The notes beneath the pieces are model-generated. The model ran no database searches. It saw only the letters and a program-made list of their open reading frames with translations, and was not told the origin of the DNA. Source: Dryomyza anilis (Eukaryota > Arthropoda > Insecta > Diptera > Dryomyzidae). From it: DNA of 64,000 nucleotides. Location: assembly GCA_951804985.1 (NCBI GenBank), contig OX638130.1, positions 101,305,700 through 101,369,699 of the forward strand, in the 5' to 3' direction. Numbering within the stretch: position 1 is the first letter of the stretch; each line of letters opens with the position of its first letter. Shown here piece after piece: positions 58,601 through 64,000 of the stretch. The translations under genes were made by a program, and so were the position numbers.

Positions 58601-60638
58601 TCTGATGGTGCATTAGTAAAATTTCTACTAAACAGAAAAACAAATTTAATGTAAATATAGCAACAGAAATTAATTGATAACAATTGTTAATGCTATTAAT
58701 ATAATTAATTGGAAATACGAATTATTTAATGAAATCACGTATAGGTTGGTGTATATGCTATGGGTTGCTGTATATGTATATACTAAGCATACACACCAAC
58801 CCACTTCACAAACTACACAGTTTTAAGGACACTAGAGTTATACGTTTTCTACACAGTTTTACAGCAGCTACACAGTTTTACAGCAGCTACACAGTTTTAA
58901 AGCCATTACACAGTGTTACTGGTACTATTGACCCGATATTGTCAAACCTGGCATTCCATAGAATATCATAAAACTTTCAATATTTCGAGACTGAATTAAA
59001 ACCCCTTCGGAATTGGAACCCCTAGTATGGTATGGCTCATATATAGAATAGTATTAAAAAATAGTCTATAAAATTCTATGATTGAAATATGGATTGAAGA
59101 ACAAAATTCTTTAATATGATGTACATATTTGTATGTTTCGTATTTGTTCATTAATGTAATGAAACGAAATATTTTCCAACACTTTGTTAATTTGATGGTC
59201 ACTTTTTAAGTCATCATTATAACAAATTATTTTTCAATAGAATGTATCATGCATTAAAGAACAAAATTATTCACAGGAAAAAATAATCGACCTAAATATA
59301 GCAACCGATATTAATTGCATTCATATTATTAAACGTAATTGCTGATTTAATGAAGAATATCAAATGTTTTCATTAAATTAGTGAATTTCGTTGCTGGATT
59401 GATTAATAAATGCAATTAATATCGGTTGCTATATTTACGTCGATTTTTTTTCTGTGTTCAATATGAAGAACATTTCAATATTCTCTGTATATTATTTGTG
59501 ATATTTCTCAAATATATAAAGTATTTCATAAATAAATTAATCATTTTAATGTTATATTTAGAATTTCGTTCGGACAAATTTTTATTTAATGTTTTTAATA
59601 TCATGTTTTAACGTTTTTATACATTTCATATTTTTTTGAATAAAAAAAAACAGCTTATTGTAGTAATTTTGGTTGTTTTAAAAAATTTCAATTCATAAAT
59701 TTGGGACTCGATTTTTACAATTTCTTCATATTTAGTTTTATTGGCTACGAGATCGATATAATTTGTAAGTGTTAGGGTTTTTAGTAGATATTGCCAAATT
59801 GTGATTACTTGAGGAAGTTGTTTCAAAATTCTTTAAATAAATTTAAAAATAATATAATACAAAAAAATTGGTAACATGTTTAAATTTTAATAATCATAAT
59901 TTTCGAGTAATTATATAGCTTTAAAAAAAAAAAACAAAAACTATTAAACAATACAAATTTTATTTAAGTTGGCAAATGAGAATTATTCTGCAGTAAATGT
60001 TATCAAATGTATGACAATTACTGGACATCATAATTTATGACGACGTTAAATGCTAATAAAAACGATATTAAAACACGATAATAACATCAGCCAATCCAAA
60101 AAAAAACAAAATATCCAAACCAAAAAATAAAAACAAGTTTAATTAAAATCAAAAATAAAAAAAATGATAAAACAATACAAAATTTTATTATTTGCTAATA
60201 AATGACATGCAAATGTGATTTACAAAAGTAAGAATTGCAAATACGTTCAGGCAGTTTTAAATGCATTAAATGAAATAAATGAAATTTGGGTTAAAAGCAA
60301 AACAAAAAGCAAATTAAAATGCAATTTTTACAATTAAAAATTTATAGAATTTATTAATTGATTTTATAATAACTAAATTTAAAACTATATTATTTAATAG
60401 TATATCATACAAATTTAACAGTATTTATTATAGTAATTTAATAGTATTTTAATAGTTTTGATTTGAAGTAAAATTGGTTTATTTGCTCTTTGTTTTGTTG
60501 CTTTGAAATTATGTTGTTTTTGTACAATTAATTGATTAGTTTTAAAAATACTACTCACTTTTGATGGCGGTCCTGGGGTTTTCGAGATTTGCGTTTTCTC
60601 CGCTGCTGGTGAGGAACGCTTCAGTCTGTTATGCGAAT
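16536..60638 (-). CDS. MICAL-like: MICAL-like protein (LIM, NPF motifs, bMERB); CH exon upstream of window
   Basis: Seven coding exons on the minus strand join with consistent phase: 60638-60559, 34355-33841, 33792-31639, 19217-17883, 17823-17616, 17553-17395, 16610-16536, giving 1507 codons plus stop in the window. Order: a basic linker, a LIM domain, a long acidic low-complexity region, three NPF motifs, proline-rich patches, and a C-terminal bMERB (DUF3585) coiled coil with a poly-Lys tail. This matches MICAL-like proteins, which lack the MICAL monooxygenase domain. Family knowledge: bMERB binds Rab8/Rab10/Rab35-type GTPases and NPF motifs bind EH-domain proteins (EHD family) on recycling endosomes. 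The CH domain expected at the N-terminus must be encoded beyond 64000. Two introns (12.4 and 26.2 kb) account for most of the window. Confidence 0.85.
17395..17553 (-). CDS. MICAL-like: MICAL-like exon: end of bMERB helix and basic tail
   Basis: Acceptor TTCTCTTGTAG, donor AAG|GTGAGT, 159 nt (53 codons), phase 0 at both ends. Begins SIKQRLELHTAQREDDES and continues into a Lys-rich segment. Flanked by introns of 784 nt and 62 nt. Confidence 0.85.
17616..17823 (-). CDS. MICAL-like: MICAL-like exon: bMERB central coiled coil
   Basis: Acceptor TTGCTTAG, donor ATG|GTAAGT, 208 nt. Encodes RRRQHRLEQEQADLEYEIRV and a long heptad-like helix ending EMDRLREAEEDM. These residues are the most characteristic part of the bMERB (DUF3585) domain. 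Confidence 0.9.
17883..19217 (-). CDS. MICAL-like: MICAL-like exon: proline-rich region and start of bMERB
   Basis: Acceptor CAAACTTAG ends at 19218, donor GTGAGT starts at 17882. Contains Ser-rich linker sequence, basic/proline patches (RRAPLPPS, KKRLAPAPPKPARLDP, GPAPALPIPPRK) and then the first bMERB helices (LPLQEIKHELDIIEVQQQGL, VEDLILQLFELVNEKNELF). The frame stays open past the acceptor to an ATG at 19255, so a shorter form could start there with MLKYKYIPPHK in place of the spliced N-terminus. Confidence 0.88.
19256..19480 (-). promoter_or_regulatory. MICAL-like: Candidate 5' leader of a short MICAL-like form
   Basis: Read on the minus strand, this stretch upstream of ATG 19255 is rich in CAA and ATC/CATCAT repeats, has no upstream ATG near the start codon, and ends TTTAATAATAATG, a good fly start context. 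It looks like a typical fly 5' leader. It would give a protein with only the proline-rich and bMERB parts. No initiator element was firmly identified. Confidence 0.35.
19540..20345. repeat. ~125-bp tandem repeats carrying an AGATACATTTGTATCT dyad
   Basis: The palindrome AGATACAATTGTATCT or AGATACATTTGTATCT, usually preceded by ACGC and followed by TTTGC, recurs near 19556, 19695, 19828, 19934, 20066, 20187 and 20310. Intervening sequence is also repeated (AAATGTTNTGTGAAATTCT, TTTGCNNACTTTTGTT). Seven or so diverged units in the large MICAL-like intron. Confidence 0.7.
20346..23565. other. MICAL-like intron, scattered AGATAC motifs; no gene seen
   Basis: Between the two repeat arrays. Contains isolated GTATCTTTGAGATAC-like dyads (about 21008, 21097, 21254) that resemble the flanking arrays. 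A less AT-rich stretch at about 21860-22720 with several CGs looks promoter-like on either strand, but no exon could be defended. Small open frames here have no recognisable product. Confidence 0.4.
23566..25160. repeat. 20-bp satellite with ~280-bp higher-order units
   Basis: About 1.6 kb of the unit ACAAAATGTATCTCAAAGAT in varied states of decay. Each unit contains the dyad GTATCTCAAAGATAC (6-bp arms, 3-nt loop). Distinctive variants recur in blocks: the ATGTATCACCAGATATAAAA block at about 23820 and 24098, and the ATCGCGAAGATATAAAATG block at about 24326 and 24604. Both pairs are 278-280 bp apart, i.e. 14 units. Sequence decays at the right edge. Confidence 0.85.
25311..25412 (+). repeat. 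Five-copy CACATGTATCTATAAAATG minisatellite
   Basis: Five near-identical ~20-bp units (CACATGTATCTATAAAATG and close variants). The TGTATCTA core resembles the adjacent large satellite, from which it may derive. Confidence 0.65.
25413..26779. other. MICAL-like intron, low-complexity patches; no gene seen
   Basis: Includes a GAC/GAT trinucleotide run at about 25905-25955. No exon, RNA gene or element identified. Confidence 0.4.
26780..28250 (+). repeat. Degenerate ACAATTCTTCACCTG array
   Basis: Roughly 15-bp units of the form ACAATTCTTCACCTG with many substitutions (TGACAATTCTTCACATG, AACAATTCTTCATCTG) cover about 1.4 kb, interrupted by a SINE at 27252-27435. A larger duplication is visible: the stretch from about 27060 to 27720 resembles about 27790-28250 in order, including TTGATAGTTATTTTCCTGAC followed by AAAAAACAAGTATTC in both. 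Confidence 0.7.
27252..27435 (+). mobile_element. tRNA-derived SINE, copy 1
   Basis: Head resembles a tRNA gene: GGTAGCGCGCTGGACTTGC as A-box region and GGGTTCGGATCCC as B box (pol III internal promoter). A ~110-bp unique body follows, ending TAGATATTCCAAAAA. A perfect 13-bp target-site duplication ATCTAATAATTCT flanks it at 27239-27251 and 27436-27448. It lies inside the ACAATTCTTC array. The second copy at 50625-50815 confirms the extent of the family. Confidence 0.85.
28565..28860. repeat. CCCGGGTA palindrome island and TTCGAG/AGCTCG repeats
   Basis: From 28575 to 28700 there are about eight CCCGGG sites inside TACCCGGGTA-type palindromes separated by TTCGAGC and AAAACC. This continues to 28860 as degenerate TTCGAGTAGCTCG and TCGTTCGTT units. 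It is strikingly GC- and CpG-rich compared with its surroundings. No coding sense was recognised. Confidence 0.7.
29270..29722 (+). mobile_element. mini-me-like repeat, copy 1 (core deleted)
   Basis: Shares a series of blocks in order with 44684-45401: GGGAAGNTTAGNTCACATNG start, AGTGGTNGGNTNNNAGGTCACAA, AGTAATCTAA, GATTTCAACNGACAGNCAGAC, and CTTTCTGGGTGTTACAAACGG then GAATATACCCTTT at the end. Mini-me elements of flies carry (GTCY)n microsatellite cores; here the core is reduced to GACAGTCAGACATC. Confidence 0.6.
30005..30076. repeat. Short palindrome, ACAGCACGAAT arms
   Basis: ACAGCACGAATGTTGCT on the left pairs with AGCAATATTCGTGCTGT on the right, with TTGCAGCAATATTG in the middle. About 70 bp that can fold into one hairpin. 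Could be a tiny MITE. Confidence 0.5.
31085..31630. repeat. A-rich low-complexity tract
   Basis: Long runs of AAAATTAAA and AAAAAATAAA with a duplicated block (about 31150-31240 and 31250-31340, both with ACAAATTAAAACAAAAAAAA). Sits directly 5' on the plus strand of the MICAL-like donor at 31638, i.e. just inside the intron. Confidence 0.6.
31639..33792 (-). CDS. MICAL-like: MICAL-like exon: acidic region with three NPF motifs
   Basis: 2154 nt. Acceptor either CTTTTAG (exon starts 33792, chosen for its pyrimidine tract) or GCACAG (starts 33801); both keep frame and differ by three residues. Donor TT|GTGAGT at 31638. Encodes a long Glu/Lys/Val-rich segment with imperfect 8-11-residue charged repeats (ENVEENLTENIV, VTESVKETVKEVLREE), then three NPF motifs in acidic context (LNPFKSDDED, LNPFDSSDDE, KNPFGDTDNEE) and a PPPRPPPPR patch. 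NPF motifs in MICAL-L proteins bind EHD proteins (family knowledge). Confidence 0.88.
33841..34355 (-). CDS. MICAL-like: MICAL-like exon: LIM domain; begins exactly with ATG
   Basis: Acceptor CTTTACAG immediately before ATG; donor GC|GTAAGC at 33840. Zinc ligands counted from that Met fit C13-X2-C16-X17-H34-X2-C37-X2-C40-X2-C43-X19-C63-X2-C66, a canonical LIM domain. Its sequence PRRDPCQKCQLPVFLAERL is characteristic of MICAL-family LIM domains. The exon is phase 0 at its start, so it accepts either the coding exon at 60559 or a non-coding first exon, in which case translation could start at this ATG. The intron to the next exon is only 48 nt. Confidence 0.92.
35165..35512 (-). pseudogene. 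LINE reverse-transcriptase C-terminal fragment inside the mariner relic
   Basis: Minus strand reads LLYGCETWLVN, then a stop-containing stretch with CFDAFCEF, and downstream LRKSSDEIRRKEGG-like sequence. This is the usual C-terminal signature of non-LTR retrotransposon polymerases (LLYG.ETW ... HTLRK...I.R.AL). Short, with stops. It separates two parts of the mariner transposase. Confidence 0.6.
35870..36163 (-). mobile_element. CACACAGAA MITE, copy 1, inserted in the mariner relic
   Basis: Member of the ~300-bp family described at 60883-61210, in reverse orientation: ATAGAGATTTGTTGCGCCAA at the left and CCAACCTCATGCTAAAAG then CTGTGTG at the right. It splits the N-terminal from the catalytic part of the mariner transposase, so it is younger than that element. 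Confidence 0.75.
36775..36957. mobile_element. Short MITE, CCCCCATATAAC ends
   Basis: About 183 bp. Left ACCCCCATATAACCTAAAAG continues into GAAACGAATTTCGTTTCGTC. The right end is the inverse, ending GTTATATGGGGGTTA. Terminal inverted repeat about 40 bp with few mismatches. No coding capacity. Confidence 0.75.
37351..37470 (-). other. MICAL-like: Candidate non-coding alternative first exon of MICAL-like (donor at 37350)
   Basis: Minus strand GCGGCCAG|GTAAGATTT is a strong donor following a GC-richer stretch with leader-like CAACATCATCATC. In the phase required by the LIM exon it has an in-frame TAA shortly before the donor, so it can only be untranslated and translation would start at the ATG that opens the LIM exon. 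The 5' boundary is a guess. Confidence 0.35.
38270..38775 (+). repeat. ~20-bp TATAAACATAAAATGTTTGT array
   Basis: Around 20 diverged units alternating AAACATAAAATGTTTG and TTATAAACAT. The unit is itself partly palindromic (AAACAT / ATGTTT). Related, more diverged sequence recurs at about 41930-42310 (CATAACATGTTTGCAACAAA). Confidence 0.65.
39258..39465 (+). repeat. ~103-bp tandem duplication
   Basis: Two adjacent copies beginning TTTCTACATTTTTTAAATTT and ending AAGTTTATTTCGTTTA at about 39360 and 39463, with scattered substitutions. Confidence 0.65.
39466..43560. other. MICAL-like intron, AT-rich; no gene seen
   Basis: Contains (AAAAAATA)n low complexity at 41228-41340 and diverged ATGTTTGCAACAA repeats at about 41930-42310. 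Open frames are short and composition-driven. A few CG-containing words near 42720-42800 (CCGACCAATGAAGACC) stand out, but no element could be defined. Confidence 0.35.
43560..46040 (+). repeat. Diverged local repeats (AGGTTTTAAGAGATAGCAGG type)
   Basis: Blocks of AGGTTTTAAGAGATAGNAGG units at about 43570-43740, 43880-43985 and 45780-45900. Each of the first and last is linked to a shared segment AAAACCATGTCAAGCAGACT (43823 and 45981). An old segmental duplication, separated by the mini-me-like element at 44684. Confidence 0.5.
44684..45401 (+). mobile_element. mini-me-like repeat, copy 2, with (GACR)n core
   Basis: Contains the run CAGACAGACAGACAGACGGAC and continuation (45217-45268), followed by ATCGCTAAATCGACTC and CTGATCAAGAATATATATAC, typical of fly mini-me elements. 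Subterminal inverted repeats TATAAATACCCTACAC (about 44775) and GTGTAGGGTATAAA (45388-45401). The copy at 29270-29722 shares its flanks. Mini-me elements have been grouped with Helentron-type rolling-circle transposons (knowledge, not shown here). Confidence 0.65.
46645..46990. mobile_element. Foldback element with ~130-bp inverted arms
   Basis: Left arm TTTTTCAACAGGGACGCTAC to TGATAAAAGATATACGA (46653-46777) is repeated almost perfectly in inverse at 46830-46954. An outer inverted pair CTAAAGGGTTTTTCAA / TTGAAAACCCCTTTA marks the ends. The short loop (about 50 bp) has no coding sense. Arms are long and nearly identical, so the copy is young or structurally maintained. Confidence 0.8.
47097..47300 (+). 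mobile_element. Diverged MITE related to 63568-63786
   Basis: GTGCACACAGAAAAAAATCT start, then CAGTTATTGATTTAATATTG, ACAAAAAAATAAATATTTTC and CCTATTGACTAATTTCAATA in the same order as in the better-preserved copy near the window end. The right terminus is lost. Confidence 0.55.
47340..48060. repeat. Diverged CTGATCAGAAT / CAGGCAACCTGATC repeats
   Basis: Many short variants of AAGGCAACCTGATC and TCAGGCAA. A clear ~155-bp tandem duplication: TTCAAATAGCGTCACATTTT (47530) and TTCAAATAGCATCACGTTTG (47683), each followed by ATTGCATTTTTTAAGTCA and ending at CAAACAAGATCA. Similar sequence recurs at 50280-50600 and 50850-51060. Confidence 0.55.
49849..50162 (+). mobile_element. CACACAGAA MITE, copy 2
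   Basis: Starts CACACAGAAAAATCCTCTTT and runs through GACATGAGGTTGGAAGAATG to GGGCAAAGAGTTGGTTGGTG. The terminal CAACAAATTTCTATTCTGTG end is missing. Confidence 0.75.
50625..50815 (-). mobile_element. tRNA-derived SINE, copy 2
   Basis: Minus-strand copy of the element at 27252. Head GCCGGCCTCAGCAGTCCAGA, A-box region GGTAGCGCGCTGG, B box GGTTCGAATCC (closer to consensus than copy 1), the same body, and a terminal A-run (T-run at 50625-50637 on the plus strand). A ~12-bp target-site duplication with one mismatch (GATTTAAATACT at 50613-50624, GATTAAAATACT at 50816-50827). Confidence 0.85.
51061..53350. other. MICAL-like intron, AT-rich; no gene seen
   Basis: Read on both strands. No exon, element or RNA gene recognised. 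The few open frames are short and of low complexity. Confidence 0.35.
53351..53860 (-). other. MICAL-like: Candidate alternative first exon of MICAL-like (donor at 53350)
   Basis: Minus strand CCTTTGAG|GTGAGACA is a strong donor after a GC-rich 120-bp stretch. Upstream are CAACAACAACA repeats typical of fly leaders. One frame of the GC-rich part is open (PLFLRFRRLAPDSYSLQLVT) but ends in phase 2, which does not fit the phase-0 LIM exon. It is therefore either untranslated or belongs to another transcript. The 5' end is unknown. Confidence 0.35.
54380..55130. repeat. AAATA/AAATGA low-complexity tract
   Basis: About 750 bp of AAATAAAAT, GAAATGAAAT and TAAAATAAA variants. Simple-sequence DNA without further structure. 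Confidence 0.75.
55180..55504 (-). mobile_element. CACACAGAA MITE, copy 3
   Basis: Reverse orientation: CACAGAAAATAGAGATTTGT at the left, CCAACCTCATGCAAAAAG and TGTGTG at the right. Near full length. Confidence 0.75.
56180..56990 (-). other. MICAL-like: Candidate alternative first exon / CAG-CAA-rich leader of MICAL-like (donor at 56179)
   Basis: Minus strand GCTCAATC|GTAAGTATT is close to the ideal donor consensus. The 800 bp upstream on that strand is dense in TTGCTGCTG/CAACAG trinucleotides, as in fly 5' leaders. No start codon in a frame that fits the LIM exon was found, so it would be untranslated. Boundaries are approximate. Confidence 0.3.
57414..57713 (-). mobile_element. CACACAGAA MITE, copy 4
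   Basis: Flanked by TA on both sides (GATA before CACACCGAATAG; CCGTGTG before TAGTT). Reverse orientation, with internal substitutions. Confidence 0.75.
57758..57860 (-). mobile_element. CACACAGAA MITE, copy 5, fragment
   Basis: Starts GAATAGAGATTTGTTGCGCC and stops after ACTGCAACCATTTTGC. Only the left third of the reverse-oriented element remains. Confidence 0.65.
57961..58244 (-). mobile_element. CACACAGAA MITE, copy 6
   Basis: Preceded by TA; starts CACACAGAATAGAGATTTGT; truncated before the far terminus (ends near GGTACAACTAAATTCAATAT). Confidence 0.7.
58833..58925 (+). repeat. CTACACAGTTTTACAGCAG short tandem repeat
   Basis: ACACAGTTTTACAGCAGCT twice perfectly, flanked by two or three diverged ACACAGTTTTAA units. 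About 20-bp period. Confidence 0.6.
59272..59459. mobile_element. Short MITE with ~50-bp inverted arms
   Basis: Left arm CAGGAAAAAATAATCGACCT and ATAGCAACCGATATTAATTG; the right arm is its inverse, CAATTAATATCGGTTGCTAT and ACGTCGATTTTTTTTCTGTG. A ~90-bp core. A diverged fragment with ATATAGCAACAGAAATTAAT is at about 58632-58695. Confidence 0.75.
60559..60638 (-). CDS. MICAL-like: MICAL-like linker exon (first exon seen in window)
   Basis: Minus strand acceptor TTAATTTACAG, donor TCAAAA|GTGAGT. The 80-nt exon enters in phase 1 and leaves in phase 0, exactly fitting the LIM exon at 34355 after a 26-kb intron. Encodes SHNRLKRSSPAAEKTQISKT then PGPPSK, a basic/Pro linker as expected between the CH and LIM domains. 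Assigned by phase and character; transcript data would be needed to prove the join. Confidence 0.7.
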
Positions 60639-60882
60639 CTGTAAATTAAAAAGATACGAACATTAATTTAATAATATATTTAATATATAGAATCTAAGCT
60701 ATATATAATAGGAAGCAACATTTTACAGCGATAAAATGAATGTAGAAAAATTCACTACGTTTTAAAAACATTTGTATTAATATTTTTTTGATTTTACTAC
60801 ACAATGTATTAAAAACAGATGTAGTAAAATTTTGTATAGAAATTTAGTAGATGGAAAACAACAATCCAAGTAACTATGCCTA

Positions 60883-61210
60883 CACACAGAAAAATCCTCC
60901 TTTGGCATGAGGTTGGAAGAATGAAAAAGTTAGTTGGACTGACTAACTTCATTCGGTGAAATCTAATGGTTTACAAAATTTACTGGCGGAACTGCCATAT
61001 ACATGAAATATTATTCTATACACATTCCTAATGGTTCTAAATATGTACTAAATTGTTTTAAAACAGTACTAAATTGATCTAAAACAGTTCGAATTTGGTT
61101 GCAGTACAAACTACAACTCTTTTGATTTTGACAATAACAATCGACTAAGTGGTTGAGAGAAGTGGGTTGGGCAAAGAGTTGGTTGGCGCAACAAATTTCT
61201 ATTCTGTGTG
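60883..61210 (+). mobile_element. CACACAGAA MITE, copy 7 (best-preserved)
   Basis: Full length, about 328 bp, flanked by TA on both sides. Left CACACAGAAAAATCCTCCTT and GGCATGAGGTTGGAAGAATG; right GGGCAAAGAGTTGGTTGGCG, CAACAAATTTC and TATTCTGTGTG. Terminal inverted repeat about 10 bp (CACACAGAA). TA target-site duplication suggests mobilisation by a Tc1/mariner-type transposase. Several copies cluster between 55 and 62 kb. Confidence 0.8.
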
Positions 61211-61438
61211 TACTAGTATTCTACCCAGCTGGAAATGGCATCATTGACGACAAGGGCATCAATAATGTATCGAGGATATTGGATGAATATGTCTACAACT
61301 ATTTCTTAAAGGACGTACCACTAAAGATGTCATACACCATAGATATATCAAGGACATTCTGATCAGTTTTTCAATTATGGTTTCATTAATATAGCTTTCT
61401 AAAACTAGTCATAAATAACCTATAACATTTTCACAGTT

Positions 61439-61744
61439 TTCACATACAAAAATTGTCTTTTGGCATGAGGTTGGAAGAATAAAAACGTTGGTTGTACCAA
61501 CTAACTTCATTCCGTTAAAACGGTTGGTTTACAAATTTGCTGGCGGAACTGCCATATTAGCCTCTACATATGAAATATTAGTCTATACACACTCCTAATT
61601 GTACTAAATTGTTATAAAACAGTTCGAAATTAGTTGCAGTACAAACTACAACTCTTTAATAACAACCGACTAAGCGGTTGAGAGAACCGAATAAGTTGGT
61701 TGGGCAAAGAGTTGGTTGGTCCAACAGATTTTTAATATGTGTGT
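61439..61744 (+). mobile_element. CACACAGAA MITE, copy 8
   Basis: CACATACAAAAATTGTCTTT at the left; ATTTTTAATATGTGTG at the right. The same internal blocks as copy 7, 230 bp further along in the same orientation. Confidence 0.75.
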
Positions 61745-62043
61745 ATATGACAATCACCTGATGAAATGTCTTTGATGATGTATCTATTAATGGCACGCAT
61801 GAAGTCATTCAACAAATGTTGGACATTTGTATGAAAATTACATCTATACTTTGCATGGCGAAAATGCAATCGGTCATCGATGGTCCTGACCTGACATATG
61901 TGAAGCATAGTGGAATCATTGATGACATCTCTCGCTCGGTACCTGCATTCAGGTGGTTTTACTAGCCACTTGTCGAGTGTCATGTCGATGTCACGCACTT
62001 TCCGATCAGAAACTAGCCAGTAAAACTCTTCTGGACATTTCAC
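61745..62043 (-). other. Unidentified open frame, about 100 codons
   Basis: A minus-strand open frame from ATG 62043 with balanced composition (WLVSDRKVRDIDMTLDKWL, HLLNDFMRAINRYIIKDIS), unlike the AT-driven frames nearby. CATCAG|GTGATT at its end could be a donor. A similar word pattern (ATAGATATATCAAGGACATT) occurs in opposite orientation at 61335-61362, between two MITE copies. It may be part of an unrecognised element or an old gene fragment. It has no CH or LIM resemblance. Confidence 0.3.
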
Positions 62044-62470
62044 TACCAGTAACCGACCAGTTCTTGATTAGTTGTACTAAAAGGGATCTACTCTTCAAAA
62101 CCCTACCAGTAACTGACCAGTTTTTGAGTAGTTTCATTGGGGGCAGACCAATTTTCGCAATTTTCGATCAGAAACTAGCAAGTAGCACTCTTCGCTTTCT
62201 ATGCATTTCCCCACCAGTTTATGATTAGTTTAACTGACAGGTATCTACTCATCAAATTCCTAACAGTAACCGACCAGTATTTAACTAGTTTTTTTAACAA
62301 TCTTTTACTAGTTTTACTGACAGGCATTAACTCTTTAAATCCCCACAATTGTTTTTGACAAGTTTTATTGGCGGTGATATACTCTTCAAATTCCTACTAG
62401 TAACCGACAAGTTTTTGACTAGTTTTCACTGGCGGGTATATACTCTTCAAAATCCTACGAGAAACTTAGC
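62040..62470 (+). repeat. ~65-bp degenerate tandem repeats, CCGACCAGTTTTTGA type
   Basis: Five to six diverged units with the order CTACCAGTAACCGACCAGTT, TTTGACTAGTTTTACTGGCG, GGTATATACTCTTCAAAATC. Period about 60-70 bp. Confidence 0.65.
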
Positions 62471-63560
62471 AGAATTTGAGCTGACTTGTAAATTGCTGCT
62501 TGGAAACCACTTACCGCATAATATTTCCTCAAAGTTATTTTTTTATGTTGTTCTATTAAATTATTTAATAAATAATTTACCTATTTATAAAAAGAAATAT
62601 TTATCGTTTTTTACTCAACTTTTAGTAGCTTCCCTGCCAATCATTGCTGCATTAATTAACTTCTTAATTACTACATTATAACTTCCTCAAAATTATTGAC
62701 CATAAAAGGCAACGCAACGCTTTACTATTTTTTATTAGTTTATATTTTCTTTTACTTTTTTATTTTTTTAATTTCTTTCTGATTTCAACACTTAACTGCG
62801 ACTCGGATCTTGCCTATTACTTGTGCCACTCAATGCATTGATCGCGCAAGTAAGCAAAGTAGTTTCAATTATGCAATTAATATAAGCATTATTAAATGCT
62901 GGAACATTAAAATAAACTTTCAGTTTTCATTAACAATAGGCGCTGCTGTTCAATGCGTATAATTCGCATTCAATAATTTGTGTTGTAATGATGATGTGCA
63001 ATCAATGAATTAATTGCACAACAAATATCATATAATGAAAGTTAAAAAATATTTAAATAAAAATGTTTATATTTTTTAAACAACAATAACAACATAATGA
63101 TTACTATATATTCACAACAACATAAAAATAATTAAATTTGAATTAATTTTCAACATTGCTGTAGCTGGTCACCTTGCAACGGATGTGCGTTTTTTACTCG
63201 CATGATATTTTAATTTCTTTTTAATAACATTGTTTATTTTTTTTACAAAAACAAATACATGTTTTAGTTTTTTTTTTTTTGTTTTGTTTTGTGGAAATTA
63301 TACTGCCCCGGCAGCAAATCAATTAAAGTGAAATTAATAATGTAAAATGAAAGAAAAAATATTTAAACGCGTGGCATAAAATGAAATAAATAATAATCAC
63401 AAACAATTATAGGTTAAGCTGCGTGTATCTATCATATTATAATTTTGTTGTTGTTTTTTTTATTTTAATTTTATTTTGTTTAATTTCTTTTTTTATTCTG
63501 TATTACTATGGCACTCACCAAAAGAAAATCAATAAATTAAAAAAAAAATGTTAATAAATT
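62471..63560. other. MICAL-like intron, AT-rich; no gene seen
   Basis: No element or exon recognised. A donor-like CTTTTG|GTGAGT on the minus strand near 63520 is not preceded by coding-looking sequence. Confidence 0.35.
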
Positions 63561-63567
63561 GATGCAC

Positions 63568-63786
63568 ACCCAGAAAAAAATTCCCTCAATCCCATTAAAA
63601 TTGGTCAATAGGACAATTATTGATTTAATAGTATACAAAAAATAAATCTTTTCATATAAACTCAATGGCAATGTCATAGTATTTTCTATTATTTAATGGT
63701 ATTTTCCTATGAAAATAATAATTTATCCTATTGACTATTTTTAATAGTAAAAAACTATTATTTATATAGAATTTTTTTCTGGGTGC
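63568..63786. mobile_element. Short MITE, CACCCAGAAAAAAATTC ends
   Basis: About 17-bp terminal inverted repeat: CACCCAGAAAAAAATTC at 63570 and GAATTTTTTTCTGGGTG at 63769. GCAC-type flanks on both sides. AT-rich core without coding capacity. A diverged relative is at 47097-47300. Confidence 0.75.
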
Positions 63787-64000
63787 ACGCATAGCGGTAG
63801 ACTTAGGAACAATTTTAAATCAAAAACTCTAAAACTAGTTAGAATTTAAATTACAAAGAGGTGGGACAGAAACTGAAATCAAAACTCCAACCGAAACTCG
63901 AATCGAAACGGGAACAGAAATTATTTCAAATATTGAATGTGAAAAACTATAAAATGAAATAATTTTACAGATTTAATAAAATTCAAACCTGAAGATTTTG

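Noticed and set aside
63505..63530. Minus-strand CTTTTG|GTGAGT as a MICAL-like donor
   Set aside because: The upstream sequence is AT-rich with no coding character or acceptor; likely chance.

Overview
The window looks like nuclear DNA of a higher (brachyceran) fly. It is AT-rich, with long repeat-filled introns, CAA/CAG-rich untranslated leaders typical of flies, a tRNA-headed SINE, mariner debris, mini-me-like repeats with (GACR)n cores, and many short inverted-repeat elements. I cannot name the species. Four protein-coding genes are supported. Exon joins were made by hand from splice consensus and reading phase.

Region 1-9.3 kb (+ strand): the 3' part of an AA15 lytic polysaccharide monooxygenase gene (chitin-binding type-4 fold). 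Its first exon(s), with the signal peptide and first copper histidine, lie upstream of the window. After the catalytic domain the gene can end in two ways: a short local tail (stop at 3559), or a 5.4-kb splice to two exons that each encode a six-cysteine module of identical spacing (stop at 9157). A complete antisense gene (6376-8561, 705 aa, tail-anchored, unidentified) sits inside that 5.4-kb intron.

Region 10-11.4 kb (- strand): an intronless 457-aa gene with a charged, probably coiled-coil N-terminus, not recognised. Region 11.4-16.5 kb is intergenic, with several inverted-repeat elements, including the second copy of a ~1-kb double-hairpin element whose first copy lies in an AA15 intron.

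Region 16.5-64 kb (- strand): a MICAL-like gene. Seven coding exons join with consistent phase from 60638 down to 16536: a linker exon, a LIM domain, a long acidic region with three NPF motifs, proline-rich segments, and a C-terminal bMERB (Rab-binding) coiled coil. The CH-domain exon(s) expected at the N-terminus are beyond 64000. Two giant introns (19218-31638 and 34356-60558) hold nearly everything else: a 20-bp satellite with ~280-bp higher-order structure, ~125-bp repeats with a related AGATAC dyad, a degenerate ACAATTCTTC array, a CCCGGG-rich palindromic island, two SINE copies with target-site duplications, two mini-me-like copies, a mariner relic broken by a MITE and a LINE fragment, and eight copies of a ~300-bp TA-flanked MITE. 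Strong splice donors at 37351, 53351 and 56180, together with an LIM exon that begins exactly with ATG, suggest alternative promoters producing a form without the CH domain.

There is no sign of a bacterial-type system, CRISPR array or functional RNA gene. The most interesting points are the nested and alternatively terminated AA15 locus, the AGATAC-dyad intron, the double-hairpin transposon and the possible alternative starts of the MICAL-like gene.
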